Positions 33,860 to 42,750 are shown, numbered from the stretch's first letter. The stretch is 64,000 nucleotides of DNA from an uncultured Collinsella sp. (GCA_902464495.1 CABQJK010000001.1:1-64000), one strand, 5' to 3'. Translations and numbers: made by a program. The notes: generated by a model from the letters alone, not told the origin.

Positions 33860-33950
33860 CCTGTTTCACCTTTCCTTTATTGCCCAGACGTTCCCATCAT
33901 CTTCCAGCGCGAGCATGATGGCACGAATCATTCCGTCAACGGCTCAATGC

Positions 33951-33990
33951 AAAGCGCGACCGTTCAAAGAAAACGGCCGCGCTTTCTTTT
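33951..33990. terminator. Hairpin between the lipoprotein and DUF4230 genes
   Basis: AAAGCGCGACCGTT and AACGGCCGCGCTTT form a stem with one imperfection. A CTTTTC run follows on the plus strand and TTTGC on the minus strand. Being just after the minus-strand lipoprotein gene, it probably terminates that transcript. Confidence 0.55.
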
Positions 33991-34003
33991 CAATTCCCGC
34001 GAA

Positions 34004-34816
34004 CTATTCCTTGACGCTGTAACCCGACACCGTCGGCGCAACCCTCGAAGCGTCGACCTCGCTCATCACCTCAAACTTCACCTTCTCGCCAGGTGCCCAA
34101 GCAGATGTATCTGCGTAGCATTCTTCCGCCCTTACACCATCAGCATCGTAAAGAGCAACATTTAGGAAAACGTTTTCGAACGATATGTCAGAGGTATTTT
34201 CGACGATTGCGGTGTACGTATAGAGACCGTAGCCATCATCACTTTTCTCAAAGTTCGCCGATGAGAGCAAACCGTTGACAACCTCATCGTTATGCGTCTT
34301 CTCCTCTACGGTCCTACCGTTCTTAATCAGCTCGTCAAACTCATCTTGATACTCGTCATCAACTGTTAAGTCATATCGATCAACCAGTTTCTTAAGCTGT
34401 GCGGATCGTGCGTCGTAGGCCTTTTCCCATTCCTCGTAGTACTTAGGATCAGATTCCGCATACTTCTTGGTAACATCAAGCTGATCGTCAAGCAGGTTGA
34501 GATAGGCGATGACATCTTCCTGCATCTTAGTGTCTTTAAAAGGCGCCTTTTTGAGTTCTTTGTCGTTATCGATCTCGGTTTTAATTATCTCTTTTCGCAC
34601 TTTATTCGAGCTTAGATCAGCATCTTCTCCAAGCGATTCGATATAATCCGACCGCTTTTGATAACCTTGAGCGATCACAGCCATTGCACGGTCATCGGCA
34701 TAATCAGGTTCATCGTTTTTCTTCTCAGACTGCGAACAGCCGCTCAGCAGAAGCGCCCCACAAAACACCATCGCAAATAGCGCGGTCACCAGAGCCATTC
34801 CATAACGTCTTTTCAT
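34004..34816 (-). CDS. Secreted lipoprotein with a C-terminal FxLYD-like domain
   Basis: 270 residues from the ATG at 34816 after AAAGGAGG. Signal peptide with lipobox LLSGC (Cys at about 27), so it is lipid-anchored on the outer face of the membrane. Residues about 30-170 are Lys/Glu/Asp-rich helices, perhaps coiled coil. The end (residues about 185-270, GLYTYTAIVENTSDISFENVF and AWAPGEKVKFEV) resembles the beta-sandwich FxLYD domain. Function unknown; part of the accessory block. Confidence 0.78.
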   Translation of the reverse strand: MKRRYGMALVTALFAMVFCGALLLSGCSQSEKKNDEPDYADDRAMAVIAQGYQKRSDYIESLGEDADLSSNKVRKEIIKTEIDNDKELKKAPFKDTKMQEDVIAYLNLLDDQLDVTKKYAESDPKYYEEWEKAYDARSAQLKKLVDRYDLTVDDEYQDEFDELIKNGRTVEEKTHNDEVVNGLLSSANFEKSDDGYGLYTYTAIVENTSDISFENVFLNVALYDADGVRAEECYADTSAWAPGEKVKFEVMSEVDASRVAPTVSGYSVKE

Positions 34817-34851
34817 TTCGTCCTCCTTTAAATACAAAACACGATATCTAG

Positions 34852-34970
34852 CCCCTCGTCAAAAAGCAGACGAATTGGCAACGCGGTGGCACTATTTGGC
34901 TCAAGGGCGTGAACTGGACAAACATCGAGGGAAGGAGTGAGCTCTGTTCAATAAACTCCCCTCGTCAAAA
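34852..34970. repeat. 13-bp direct repeats flanking 93 bases
   Basis: CCCCTCGTCAAAA occurs at 34852-34864 and again at 34958-34970, between the lipoprotein start and the recombinase stop. TCTAG lies beside both. The pair could be a recombinase-related site or the target duplication of a lost insertion. Confidence 0.45.
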
Positions 34971-34977
34971 TGTCTAG

Positions 34978-35613
34978 CTAAAGAAGACGGACAGACGACG
35001 AACGGTCAAAACTAGTCGCGTCCGCCCGTCTCCAACGATCGAATGTCGATGCGCTGACGTTCAAAAGCGCAGCAGCCTCTCGCCTCGTAACCTCACCCCC
35101 TTCGAATAATTTGATGACATCGCGATAGCTATCTGGGCGTTCGAATGCCGGCCTTCCAAATTTCACGCCACGCAAACGCGCCGACGCGATGCCCTCCGCC
35201 TGGCGTTGCTTGATGTTTTCGCGCTCTAGCTGCGCCACGTAGCTCAAGATCTGGAGGACCAGATCTGCCATGAACGTTCCCGTGATGCCATCGGGCTGCT
35301 CGCGCGTATCGAGCAGTGGCATATCAAGAACCACGATGGCAGCGTTCCTATCCACCGTGATGCGTCGCCATTCATCGAGGACTTCGCGATAATTGCGACC
35401 CAAACGATCGATACTTTTGATCACGAGAACGTCACCCGCGCGCAATCTGCGAAGAAGACGCTGGTACTGGGGACGTCTAAAGTCCTTACCGCTTGCCTTG
35501 TCAGCATAAATCTGGCTCTGCTGCACGGGAAACCTTCCCAGCGCGTCCAACTGGCGGTCCAGGTTCTGGTCCGCAGTAGAAACACGCGCATACCCAAAGA
35601 TTCGATTGTCCAT
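34978..35613 (-). CDS. Serine recombinase (resolvase/invertase family)
   Basis: 211 residues. Catalytic domain starts GYARVSTADQNLDRQ with the nucleophile Ser at position 10, then DKASGKDFRRP, IKSIDRLGRN and a long helix ending QLERENIKQRQAEGIA. A C-terminal helix-turn-helix reads EVTRREAAALLNVSASTFDRW. It would resolve or invert DNA at short sites. No large transposase is adjacent, so it is a solitary recombinase or the remnant of a mobile element. It sits in the accessory block. Confidence 0.88.
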   Translation of the reverse strand: MDNRIFGYARVSTADQNLDRQLDALGRFPVQQSQIYADKASGKDFRRPQYQRLLRRLRAGDVLVIKSIDRLGRNYREVLDEWRRITVDRNAAIVVLDMPLLDTREQPDGITGTFMADLVLQILSYVAQLERENIKQRQAEGIASARLRGVKFGRPAFERPDSYRDVIKLFEGGEVTRREAAALLNVSASTFDRWRRADATSFDRSSSVRLL

Positions 35614-35885
35614 AATTGCCCCTATCGGCTACCTCTTGGCAGCATCAGCTCAAACGAGAGCCCACTCACTATAGGGCGTGCAAATTTCGCGAATGGGTTG
35701 AGGTCATTTTGGCCCTCAGACACAAGCTATTCAAGCACTATGCCGACAGATGCTGGCTTTTATTTTGAATGTGACAAAGGGACGGCCCCTTTGTCACATC
35801 GATGCGCCAAATAATGAGCCATCGCTTTTAATCAGAATTTACTAGAATAAAATGAAGTTAAACGGCGATGTGAAAGGAGAGCTTT
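35614..35885. other. Intergenic region between recombinase and ATPase genes
   Basis: 272 bases between divergent genes. It holds a possible minus-strand -10 (TATAGT, from CTATAG at 35669-35674), the palindrome at 35769-35799, and an AT-rich stretch before the ATPase ribosome site. A 15-base match to the phage T7 promoter (35664-35678) overlaps the -10 and is probably coincidental. Confidence 0.4.
35769..35799. repeat. Palindrome, GTGACAAAGGG family (copy 2)
   Basis: Arms ATGTGACAAAGGG and CCCTTTGTCACAT around ACGGC. It is upstream of the AAA ATPase gene; copy 3 lies just downstream of that gene. Confidence 0.75.
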
Positions 35886-36986
35886 GTGGAATATCTCGAG
35901 AACCCGTTTACCCCCAGTTTTGGTGAGGTTCCTGCCCATCTCGCCGGCAGACAACAGATTATTCGGGATTTAGACCGTGCCTTCTTGAGCCAGCGTAGGC
36001 GCCCGGAATTGACCTCAATCTTCTCAGGCGCGCGTGGAACCGGTAAAACCGCTCTCATGTCGTCGCTCGCGACAAGGGCGGAATCCCACGGCTGGATAGC
36101 AGTAAAGACGACCGCGCTCTCGGGAATGCTTGAGGAAATCGAGTTCGGGGCGAAACGTGCTGCTGGCCATCTCATCGACCCATCTAACAACTTCGAAGTC
36201 ACCGGTCTCGGAATTGCGCCGCTCGGCAGTATCGAGGTCAATCGCGTTCACGATGCCTCGACCTGGCGGTATCGTATGAGCGACATCATCGACCAGCTCA
36301 ACGAGGCGGGCACGGGTCTGCTCGTCACGGTTGATGAGGTCGACCCGACGCTCGACGAGATGATCCAGCTCGCAGCCACGTATCAACACTTTGTGACCGA
36401 TGGGAAACGCGTCGCCCTGCTCATGGCGGGACTTCCCAACAACGTATCGACGTTGCTGAACCACAAGACGGTCTCGTTCCTGCGGCGCGCGCAGCAATAC
36501 CATCTGGGTCGCATTGCCGACTATGACGTGCGCGAAGCCTTAATTCGCACAATTCAGGAAAACGATCGCCTGGCAGATGCAGAGGGAATCGACAGAGCCG
36601 TTCGCTCGATCTCTGGTTTTCCCTTCCTATTGCAACTCGTAGGCTACCGTGCCTGGGATCTCACAAGCGATTCGAAGGAAATCTCGTCACGCGACTTTGA
36701 CCTGGGAATTAAAATCGCGCGCGACGAGATGGACGACCGAATCCTTGCGGCAACCTATCGGGAACTCACCGCAGAGGACAAGCGGTTCCTCATCGCTATG
36801 CTCGATGACGAGGAAGAGTCCACCACCGCCGACCTTATCGAGCGCCTTAAGCGTTCGCCGCAACAGGTCTCTCGCTACCGACGCCGCATGATAGACGCCG
36901 GCATCATTGGAGAACGCGGGCGCGGAATCGTCGCTTTTGAATTGCCATTCTTCCGCGACTATCTCGCCGCTCAATGCGTGAAATAG
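35886..36986 (+). CDS. AAA/ORC-like ATPase with C-terminal winged helix
   Basis: 366 residues from a GTG after AAAGGAGA. P-loop GARGTGKTA at about 49, Walker B LLVTVDEVD at about 145, and a region with SFLRRAQQYHLGRI that its paralogue shares. The C-terminal 80 residues (TADLIERLKRSPQQVSRYRRRMID) form a winged helix. This layout matches the archaeal-type/ORC-like ATPases found near mobile elements. A paralogue lies at 39535-40653. It is flanked on both sides by GTGACAAAGGG palindromes. Function unknown; a DNA-binding switch or toxin-like role would be speculation. Confidence 0.8.
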   Translation: MEYLENPFTPSFGEVPAHLAGRQQIIRDLDRAFLSQRRRPELTSIFSGARGTGKTALMSSLATRAESHGWIAVKTTALSGMLEEIEFGAKRAAGHLIDPSNNFEVTGLGIAPLGSIEVNRVHDASTWRYRMSDIIDQLNEAGTGLLVTVDEVDPTLDEMIQLAATYQHFVTDGKRVALLMAGLPNNVSTLLNHKTVSFLRRAQQYHLGRIADYDVREALIRTIQENDRLADAEGIDRAVRSISGFPFLLQLVGYRAWDLTSDSKEISSRDFDLGIKIARDEMDDRILAATYRELTAEDKRFLIAMLDDEEESTTADLIERLKRSPQQVSRYRRRMIDAGIIGERGRGIVAFELPFFRDYLAAQCVK

Positions 36987-36990
36987 GCAT

Positions 36991-37027
36991 CGGATGTGAC
37001 AGAGGGACAGTCCCTTTGTCACATCCG
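36991..37027. repeat. Palindrome, GTGACAAAGGGAC family (copy 3)
   Basis: CGGATGTGACAGAGGGAC, a single A, and GTCCCTTTGTCACATCCG: an 18-base arm with one mismatch. It lies between the ATPase stop and the stop of the convergent uvrA-like gene, both within a few bases. Confidence 0.8.
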
Positions 37028-37028
37028 G

Positions 37029-39509
37029 CTAGAGGTAGCGGCCAGTAATGCTTGCGGAGCAGGCAGCGACATCGCTCGGCGTGCCGGCACAGACGATTTG
37101 CCCGCCCGTATCGCCACCACCTGGGCCCATGTCGATTACGTAATCGGCGTTGCGGATAAGGTCGAGGTCGTGTTCGATCACGACAACTGTGGCGCCCTTG
37201 GCGACGAGGCCGTCGAACACACTCAGCAGCACCTGAACATCGAGCGGGTGCAGGCCAATTGTGGGTTCGTCGAACACGAATACGGCATCATCCTGCACGC
37301 GGCCCATCTCACTCGCGAGCTTAAGACGCTGCGCCTCGCCGCCCGAGAGCGCCGGCGTGGGCTCGCCGAGCGTGAGATAACCCAAGCCCAGGTCGTGCAG
37401 GGTCTGTAAGCGCGCCTGAACTTTCTTGAGCCCCACCGTAGCGTCGAGGGCCTCGTCCACACTCATGTCCATGAGCTGCGGCAACGTCAGTAAGCTCCCG
37501 TCCTTGCCCTCGCGATGGATATGCGAAGCCGCGTCTGCATAACGTGAGCCGCGACATACCGGACAGACGATCTCGACGTCGGGCAAAAACTGCACGTCGA
37601 GCGATATCGAGCCCGTGCCATCGCACGTAGGGCAGCGCAAAGCGCCAGTGTTGTAGCTAAAGGCGCCCGCCTTGTAGCCGGCTGCCTTGGCCTCGGGCGT
37701 ACGGGCGAAGGCGCGACGCAGCTCGTCATGGATGTCGGCATAAGTCGCCACCGTCGAGCGCACGTTGGCGCCGATAGGCGTAGCGTCAATCAGGTTTGCG
37801 CGGGCAATGCCTTCGGCATCGACCCAACGCACATGTTTTGGCAGGCGCTCGCCGGCCGCCTGCGCCTTGAGCGCCGGAATGAGCGTCTCGAGCACCAACG
37901 TCGTCTTACCCGAACCCGAAACGCCCGTCACCGCGACCAAGCGACCGCGCGGGATATCGACTTCGAGCGGCTTGACGGTATGGATGGCATCAGTCGCCAT
38001 GCGGATATGGCCCTGGTCGAACATTTCGTCGTCAGCCACCTGCGGCCGCAAGCGCTTGGGCTCCGAGCGCAAAAATGGGGCGATGCGGCTGCCCTGCGAT
38101 TCTTCGACCTCGCCTACCGCGCCCGCGGCGATCACATTGCCGCCGCCTGCTCCGGCAACGGGGCCCATCTCGACCAGATAGTCGGCTTCCGCCAGTACGC
38201 GCGTGTCGTGGTCGACAACGACCACGGTGTTGCCGTCATCCACCAAATCGCGCATCACGCCTACCAGGCCGTCGACATTGGCAGGATGCAAGCCAATCGA
38301 GGGCTCGTCCAGCACATAGAGCACGCCCGTCGATCGGTTACGCACCACGCGGGCGAGCTGCACGCGCTGACGCTCGCCCGTGGAGAGCGTGGCACCGGCG
38401 CGGTCGAGTGAAAGGTAATCGAGGCCCAGATCGACCAGTCGACGGGCCGTGCTCAAAAACGAATCGCAGATATCCGTCGCCATGGGCTGCATCTCGGCCG
38501 GCAAGGATGCGGGCACCCCGCGCACCCACTCAATCGCCTCACCCAGCGTCATAGCCGCGGCCTGCGCCAGATTGATACCGCGCACCTGGGGATGGCGCGC
38601 AGCCTCGGAGAGACGCGTGCCGCCACAGTCACGGCATGGCCCCTCGCGCAAAAAGCGCGCCACGCGCTTGAGGCCCTTGTCGTCCTTAACCTTGGCGAGC
38701 GCATTCTCGACGGTATAGACAGCGTTGTAATAGGTAAAATCGAGCGGCGTGGCGCCCTCGCCGTTTTTGGGAACGTAGAGAATGTGCTTTTTAACCGCCG
38801 GACCGTGGAACACGATGTCGCGCTCTTGAGGCGTGAGCTGGTTAAACGGCACGTCGGTGCGCACGCCCATCTCGCCGGCTACCTGCTTCATCAGATCCCA
38901 CATGAGCGTACCCCAGGGAAGCACCGCGCCTTCGTTGATGGTCTTTGACTCGTCGGGCACCAGGCTCGCTTCGTCCACCTCGCGCATGACACCGGTGCCG
39001 CCGCAGGTAGGGCACGCACCGCCGCTGTTAAAGGCAAGGTCCTCGGCACTCGGCGCGTAGAACTCGCGGCCGCATGCGGGGCACGTGAGCGACAGGCCCG
39101 CAGCCACGTTAAGGCTCGGCTCCACACGCGCCCCGCAATGTGGGCACACGTGATGGGCACAGCGGCTAAAGAGCAAACGCAGACTGTTGTTGAGCTCGGT
39201 CATGGTACCAAAGGTCGAGCGCACGCCTGGCACACTGGGACGCTGATGCAACGCGAGTGCCGCCGGTACGTGCAATACCTCGTCCACCTGGGCGTGCTCG
39301 GCCTGCGTCAGGCGACGTCGAGTATAGGTGCTGAGCGCCTCCAGGTAACGGCGCGAGCCCTCGGCATAAAGAACTCCCAGCGCCAGCGAGCTCTTGCCCG
39401 AGCCCGACACGCCGGCAATGCCCACGAGCCTCCCCAGCGGAATATCGATATCGATGTCCTTGAGATTGTGGACACGTGCACCGCGCACCTCGATAGCCTG
39501 CGGGCTCAT
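37029..39509 (-). CDS. UvrA-like ABC ATPase (UvrA2 type)
   Basis: 826 residues from the ATG at 39509 (AAAGGTGA upstream). Two ABC ATPase halves: Walker A GVSGSGKSS and GVSGSGKTT, signature LSTGERQRVQLARV and LSGGEAQRLKLASE, Walker B VLDEPSIGLHP and VFDEPTIGLHP. Zinc modules CPHC...CPAC, CPTCGG and CPTCDG...CPVC are visible. It is about 110 residues shorter than housekeeping UvrA, which fits the UvrA2 class lacking the UvrB-binding part; such paralogues are linked to DNA-binding drug tolerance. It follows the ATPase gene at 39535 by 25 bases on the same strand. Confidence 0.88.
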   Translation of the reverse strand: MSPQAIEVRGARVHNLKDIDIDIPLGRLVGIAGVSGSGKSSLALGVLYAEGSRRYLEALSTYTRRRLTQAEHAQVDEVLHVPAALALHQRPSVPGVRSTFGTMTELNNSLRLLFSRCAHHVCPHCGARVEPSLNVAAGLSLTCPACGREFYAPSAEDLAFNSGGACPTCGGTGVMREVDEASLVPDESKTINEGAVLPWGTLMWDLMKQVAGEMGVRTDVPFNQLTPQERDIVFHGPAVKKHILYVPKNGEGATPLDFTYYNAVYTVENALAKVKDDKGLKRVARFLREGPCRDCGGTRLSEAARHPQVRGINLAQAAAMTLGEAIEWVRGVPASLPAEMQPMATDICDSFLSTARRLVDLGLDYLSLDRAGATLSTGERQRVQLARVVRNRSTGVLYVLDEPSIGLHPANVDGLVGVMRDLVDDGNTVVVVDHDTRVLAEADYLVEMGPVAGAGGGNVIAAGAVGEVEESQGSRIAPFLRSEPKRLRPQVADDEMFDQGHIRMATDAIHTVKPLEVDIPRGRLVAVTGVSGSGKTTLVLETLIPALKAQAAGERLPKHVRWVDAEGIARANLIDATPIGANVRSTVATYADIHDELRRAFARTPEAKAAGYKAGAFSYNTGALRCPTCDGTGSISLDVQFLPDVEIVCPVCRGSRYADAASHIHREGKDGSLLTLPQLMDMSVDEALDATVGLKKVQARLQTLHDLGLGYLTLGEPTPALSGGEAQRLKLASEMGRVQDDAVFVFDEPTIGLHPLDVQVLLSVFDGLVAKGATVVVIEHDLDLIRNADYVIDMGPGGGDTGGQIVCAGTPSDVAACSASITGRYL

Positions 39510-39534
39510 CTTCTGTTCCGTCACCTTTATCACC

Positions 39535-40653
39535 CTACTCATGCCATAAAACGCGGTCGCGGATATACTCGCCCAGCATGGGCACGGTAAACCGCACAAG
39601 GCCGTATCCGGCGGCCTCGATGACGCGCTCGCGAATCAGGCTTGCGCGATATTTACTCGCCCAGCTCTGGGTACGGTCGCAGCGCTCAATGATATCCGCC
39701 GTGCGCGTCGGCTTGTCCTCGTCAACCGCCATAGCCTCGATAAAGAGGCGCTGAGGGCTGCGCAGCCCGTAATACAGAGGTGCGTCAACCGCTTCGTAGA
39801 ACTCGGAGACGGCATCCGCATGGCCATTCTCGACATCGCGCCTTTCGATGACCTGCGAGCCACGCCGGACAGCAGACCGCCACATGTAATAGCCCACCAG
39901 CTGAACCATATAGGGATGCCCCATGCTCTTGCGCGCCGCAAGGTCCGCCGTCTCCGCGTCAACGTAAAGACCAGCGTCTTTGACCGTCTGGATATACGAA
40001 TCGCGCACTTTGGGCAAAGATATTGCCCCCAACGTACGCTGCTGGGCACGCCGCAAAAACGTCACGCTCGGCTCTTCGAGCAGATCGTCAACCATACTGG
40101 GCAAGCCGGCGAACGCCAGCGCAAGACCGCGCTGGTCGCTATCGGGCAAGCCCGTGGCATCCTGGTCTCCGAGCACCTGCTGATAGAGGACGGCAAGAGC
40201 CGCCAGTTCCTCGATAGACACCGATTGTGCCTCGTCAATCGCAAACAAGACGCCCTTGCCCGGACCGAGCTTCTTGAGACGCTCGTTGACCAGCCCTCGC
40301 AATGTCTCGCCTTTTGCCCGCGCCGCCTCGACCGACATCCGGCCAAACGACGGCCCAAACTCCATTGACGTCACAACGGGTTTATTCGAGCGAAGCGCGT
40401 CGGCCAAGCGGTCGCACAAACCAAGCGAAGCGGAATCGGAGACAACCGCCCATCCGCGCTCATTGGCTAGACGTTGCAGCTCCCGCAGGAGAACCGTTTT
40501 GCCACAGCCGCGGTTTCCCGTAATGAGCATGAGCCTGCCCGGCGCTCCGGCGCCGTTGTCGAGCCCTTCCTCAAAATCTTCGATGACCGACTCGCGACCG
40601 ATGAGTATCGGAGGCCGCTTACCAGCTGTGGGCTTAAAGGGATTTGGATTCAT
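39535..40653 (-). CDS. AAA/ORC-like ATPase, paralogue of the one at 35886
   Basis: 372 residues; GAGGAGG precedes the ATG. P-loop GNRGCGKTV near residue 46, Walker B GVLFAIDEAQ near 135, the shared VTFLRRAQQRTLGAI, and a C-terminal winged helix (TADIIERCDRTQSWASKYR). It is probably transcribed with the uvrA-like gene. Three TTATACC repeats lie upstream. The two ATPases flank the uvrA-like gene in opposite orientations. Confidence 0.82.
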   Translation of the reverse strand: MNPNPFKPTAGKRPPILIGRESVIEDFEEGLDNGAGAPGRLMLITGNRGCGKTVLLRELQRLANERGWAVVSDSASLGLCDRLADALRSNKPVVTSMEFGPSFGRMSVEAARAKGETLRGLVNERLKKLGPGKGVLFAIDEAQSVSIEELAALAVLYQQVLGDQDATGLPDSDQRGLALAFAGLPSMVDDLLEEPSVTFLRRAQQRTLGAISLPKVRDSYIQTVKDAGLYVDAETADLAARKSMGHPYMVQLVGYYMWRSAVRRGSQVIERRDVENGHADAVSEFYEAVDAPLYYGLRSPQRLFIEAMAVDEDKPTRTADIIERCDRTQSWASKYRASLIRERVIEAAGYGLVRFTVPMLGEYIRDRVLWHE

Positions 40654-40688
40654 GTCGGCCTCCTCGGATTGGCAAACCCTGGTAATAG

Positions 40689-40718
40689 TTATACCAACTT
40701 ATACCGAGTTATACCAAT
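40689..40718. repeat. Three 10-bp tandem repeats upstream of ATPase gene
   Basis: TTATACCAAC, TTATACCGAG and TTATACCAAT follow each other with an exact 10-bp period, so each lies on the same face of the helix. On the minus strand they read GGTATAA, giving possible -10 boxes for the ATPase gene. They may be operator or iteron-like sites for the ATPase itself. Confidence 0.55.
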
Positions 40719-40720
40719 AG

Positions 40721-40753
40721 CATATGACAGAGGAACTGTCCCTTTGTCACATG
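40721..40753. repeat. Palindrome, GTGACAAAGGGAC family (copy 4, degenerate)
   Basis: CATATGACAGAGGAAC, T, GTCCCTTTGTCACATG with three mismatches between arms. It supplies the last Met codon and the stop of the TetM-like gene (stop at 40747-40749). Confidence 0.65.
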
Positions 40754-42750
40754 TGGCCGAAAAACTCGGCGTCTGCCGCTCGCCAGGGGCGGAAGGTGGC
40801 GGGATCAATCTTTACGTGCGCCGCGGCGGGTACGTCGTACCATTTGACCGTGTAACCGGCGCCGTGAGAGCAAAAGACCGAATCGGGCGTGTTGGGCAGA
40901 TCGACCTCGGGCTCATAGGCGGCCGTCTCGATGACGCGCTCGGCATCATGGCAAGCCGCATAACCGGCGAACTCCAGGTACAGATGACCGCGCCCGCTCG
41001 TGTAGGCAGCCACCTCCAGCGCGTAATCCTGCACCTCGGATGCCGGCACGCGACCCACAAGCTTCGCTCGGTCTCCCGCCATCGTCGACGGCTCGTACTC
41101 GGCACCCATGCGTGTGGTATCCGAGAGCGCCCGACCCACGCACTCCCCCGGCACCTCGAGCTCAAAGCGATACCACGGCTCCAACAGTACCGCCGCGCCG
41201 GCCTCGCGCGCCTGCATGAGCCCCTGGCGAATCGCACGGTACGTGGCCTGGCGAAAATCGCCGCCCTCGGTGTGTTTGGCATGAGCGCGGCCGCCCGTGA
41301 GCGTAATGCGCACATCGGTGATGGGCGAGCCCGTCAGCACGCCCAGGTGGTCGCGCTCCATAGCGTTGGTGAGTGCCAAACGCTGCCAGTTAAGATCGAG
41401 CTCGTCGGTCGAAGTCACGGTGCCAAACTGCACACCCGAACCCGCCGGCAACGGCTCCAGGCGCAGATGCACCTCGGCATAGTGGCGCAGCGGCTCAAAG
41501 TGGCCCACGCCCTCGACCGGCCGCGAAATAGTCTCCTTATAGAGAATGCCGCCGGGCTCAAACGCAACCGAAAGGCCAAAGCGATCGGCCAACACCCGCT
41601 GCGCGACCTCGAGTTGCACGGCGCCCATCAACTGCAAATGGATCTGCTCAAGATGCGTATTCCAGCTTACGCCGAGCATGGGATCTTCGTCCGCCAACTC
41701 ACTCAGCGCTTTAAACACCGCATGAACGTCGTGTTCGCCCGGCAGCACCGTATAGGTGAGGACCGGAGCGATGACGGGCGCACCGCCCGCGGGCTCCGTG
41801 CCCAGGGCGTCCCCTGGGCGAACGTGCGCAAGACCCGTCACGGCGCAAATACCGCCAGCAGCAACTTCTTGGGCAAGCTCATACTTCTCGCCGTTATAGA
41901 TGCGTACCTGATCGACCTTCTGTTCCCACGCCTCGGCACTGGAATGCCCGCTGATCATCTGTTTTGCGCGCAGCGTGCCGCCGGTCACTTTAACCCAAGC
42001 CAAGCGCTCGCCACGATCCCCGCGGCTGACACGATAGACGCGCGCGGCAAACTCCGGGAGCCACGCCTGCTCACGCATCAGCGCGCATATACCATCCAGT
42101 AGCTCGTCAACGCCTTGGTCCTTGAGCGCCGAGCCGGCAAAGCAGGGAAAGAGCTTGCGCTCGGCAACCATGCGCGACAGCGTTGCGACAGAAAGCTCAC
42201 CCGCTTCAAGAAACTCCTCGAGCGCCGCTTCGTCCAACGCAGCAGCGTCCTCCTGAACGGCGCCGCCCGCCAGCAGCTCGTTGGCATCCAGGCAGCCCTC
42301 GGAAAGACGCTGCCCGAGTTGTGCCAGCAAAACATCGCGGCCGGGATTCTCCAAATCGATCTTGTTGATGAAGATGAACGTCGGGATGTCATAGCGTGCA
42401 AGCAGGCACCACAGGGTTTCGGTGTGCCCCTGCACGCCATCGTTGGCGCCCACCACCAGAATCGCGTAGTCGAGCGCGCGCAATGTGCGCTCCGCCTCGG
42501 CAGAAAAATCGACATGCCCCGGTGCATCCACGAGCATGACGTGAGTATCGCCGTGGTCGAGCACGGCCTGCGACGAGAAGATCGTAATGCCGCGCTCGCG
42601 CTCGATCGCGTTCGTGTCAAGATGCGAGTCGCCATCGTCCACACGACCGCGCTTGCGAATGCGACCTGCATTGAACAGCATGGCCTCGGCCAACGTGGTC
42701 TTGCCGGCATCGACATGCGCCAAGATTCCAACGACCGCTTGCTTCGACAT
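40747..42750 (-). CDS. TetM/EF-G-like translational GTPase
   Basis: 667 residues from the ATG at 42750 after GAGGAGA. G1 AHVDAGKTT, G2 region RERGITI, G3 DAPGHVDF and G4 NKID are intact, followed by EF-G-type domains II-V. The overall length and layout match ribosomal protection proteins (TetM/TetO/TetW), but a chromosomal setting without mobile-element genes and codon use like its neighbours suggest an intrinsic relative. Tetracycline resistance should not be assumed. Its stop codon lies in a repeated palindrome. Confidence 0.85.
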   Translation of the reverse strand: MSKQAVVGILAHVDAGKTTLAEAMLFNAGRIRKRGRVDDGDSHLDTNAIERERGITIFSSQAVLDHGDTHVMLVDAPGHVDFSAEAERTLRALDYAILVVGANDGVQGHTETLWCLLARYDIPTFIFINKIDLENPGRDVLLAQLGQRLSEGCLDANELLAGGAVQEDAAALDEAALEEFLEAGELSVATLSRMVAERKLFPCFAGSALKDQGVDELLDGICALMREQAWLPEFAARVYRVSRGDRGERLAWVKVTGGTLRAKQMISGHSSAEAWEQKVDQVRIYNGEKYELAQEVAAGGICAVTGLAHVRPGDALGTEPAGGAPVIAPVLTYTVLPGEHDVHAVFKALSELADEDPMLGVSWNTHLEQIHLQLMGAVQLEVAQRVLADRFGLSVAFEPGGILYKETISRPVEGVGHFEPLRHYAEVHLRLEPLPAGSGVQFGTVTSTDELDLNWQRLALTNAMERDHLGVLTGSPITDVRITLTGGRAHAKHTEGGDFRQATYRAIRQGLMQAREAGAAVLLEPWYRFELEVPGECVGRALSDTTRMGAEYEPSTMAGDRAKLVGRVPASEVQDYALEVAAYTSGRGHLYLEFAGYAACHDAERVIETAAYEPEVDLPNTPDSVFCSHGAGYTVKWYDVPAAAHVKIDPATFRPWRAADAEFFGHM

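Noticed and set aside
34870..34945. Possible remnant of a plus-strand gene between the direct repeats
   Set aside because: A short open frame ends in a stop, but it is too short and has no recognisable match.
40747..42750. Acquired tetracycline resistance gene
   Set aside because: The GTPase is TetM-like, but the setting is chromosomal, with no mobility genes directly linked and ordinary codon use. Function stays open.
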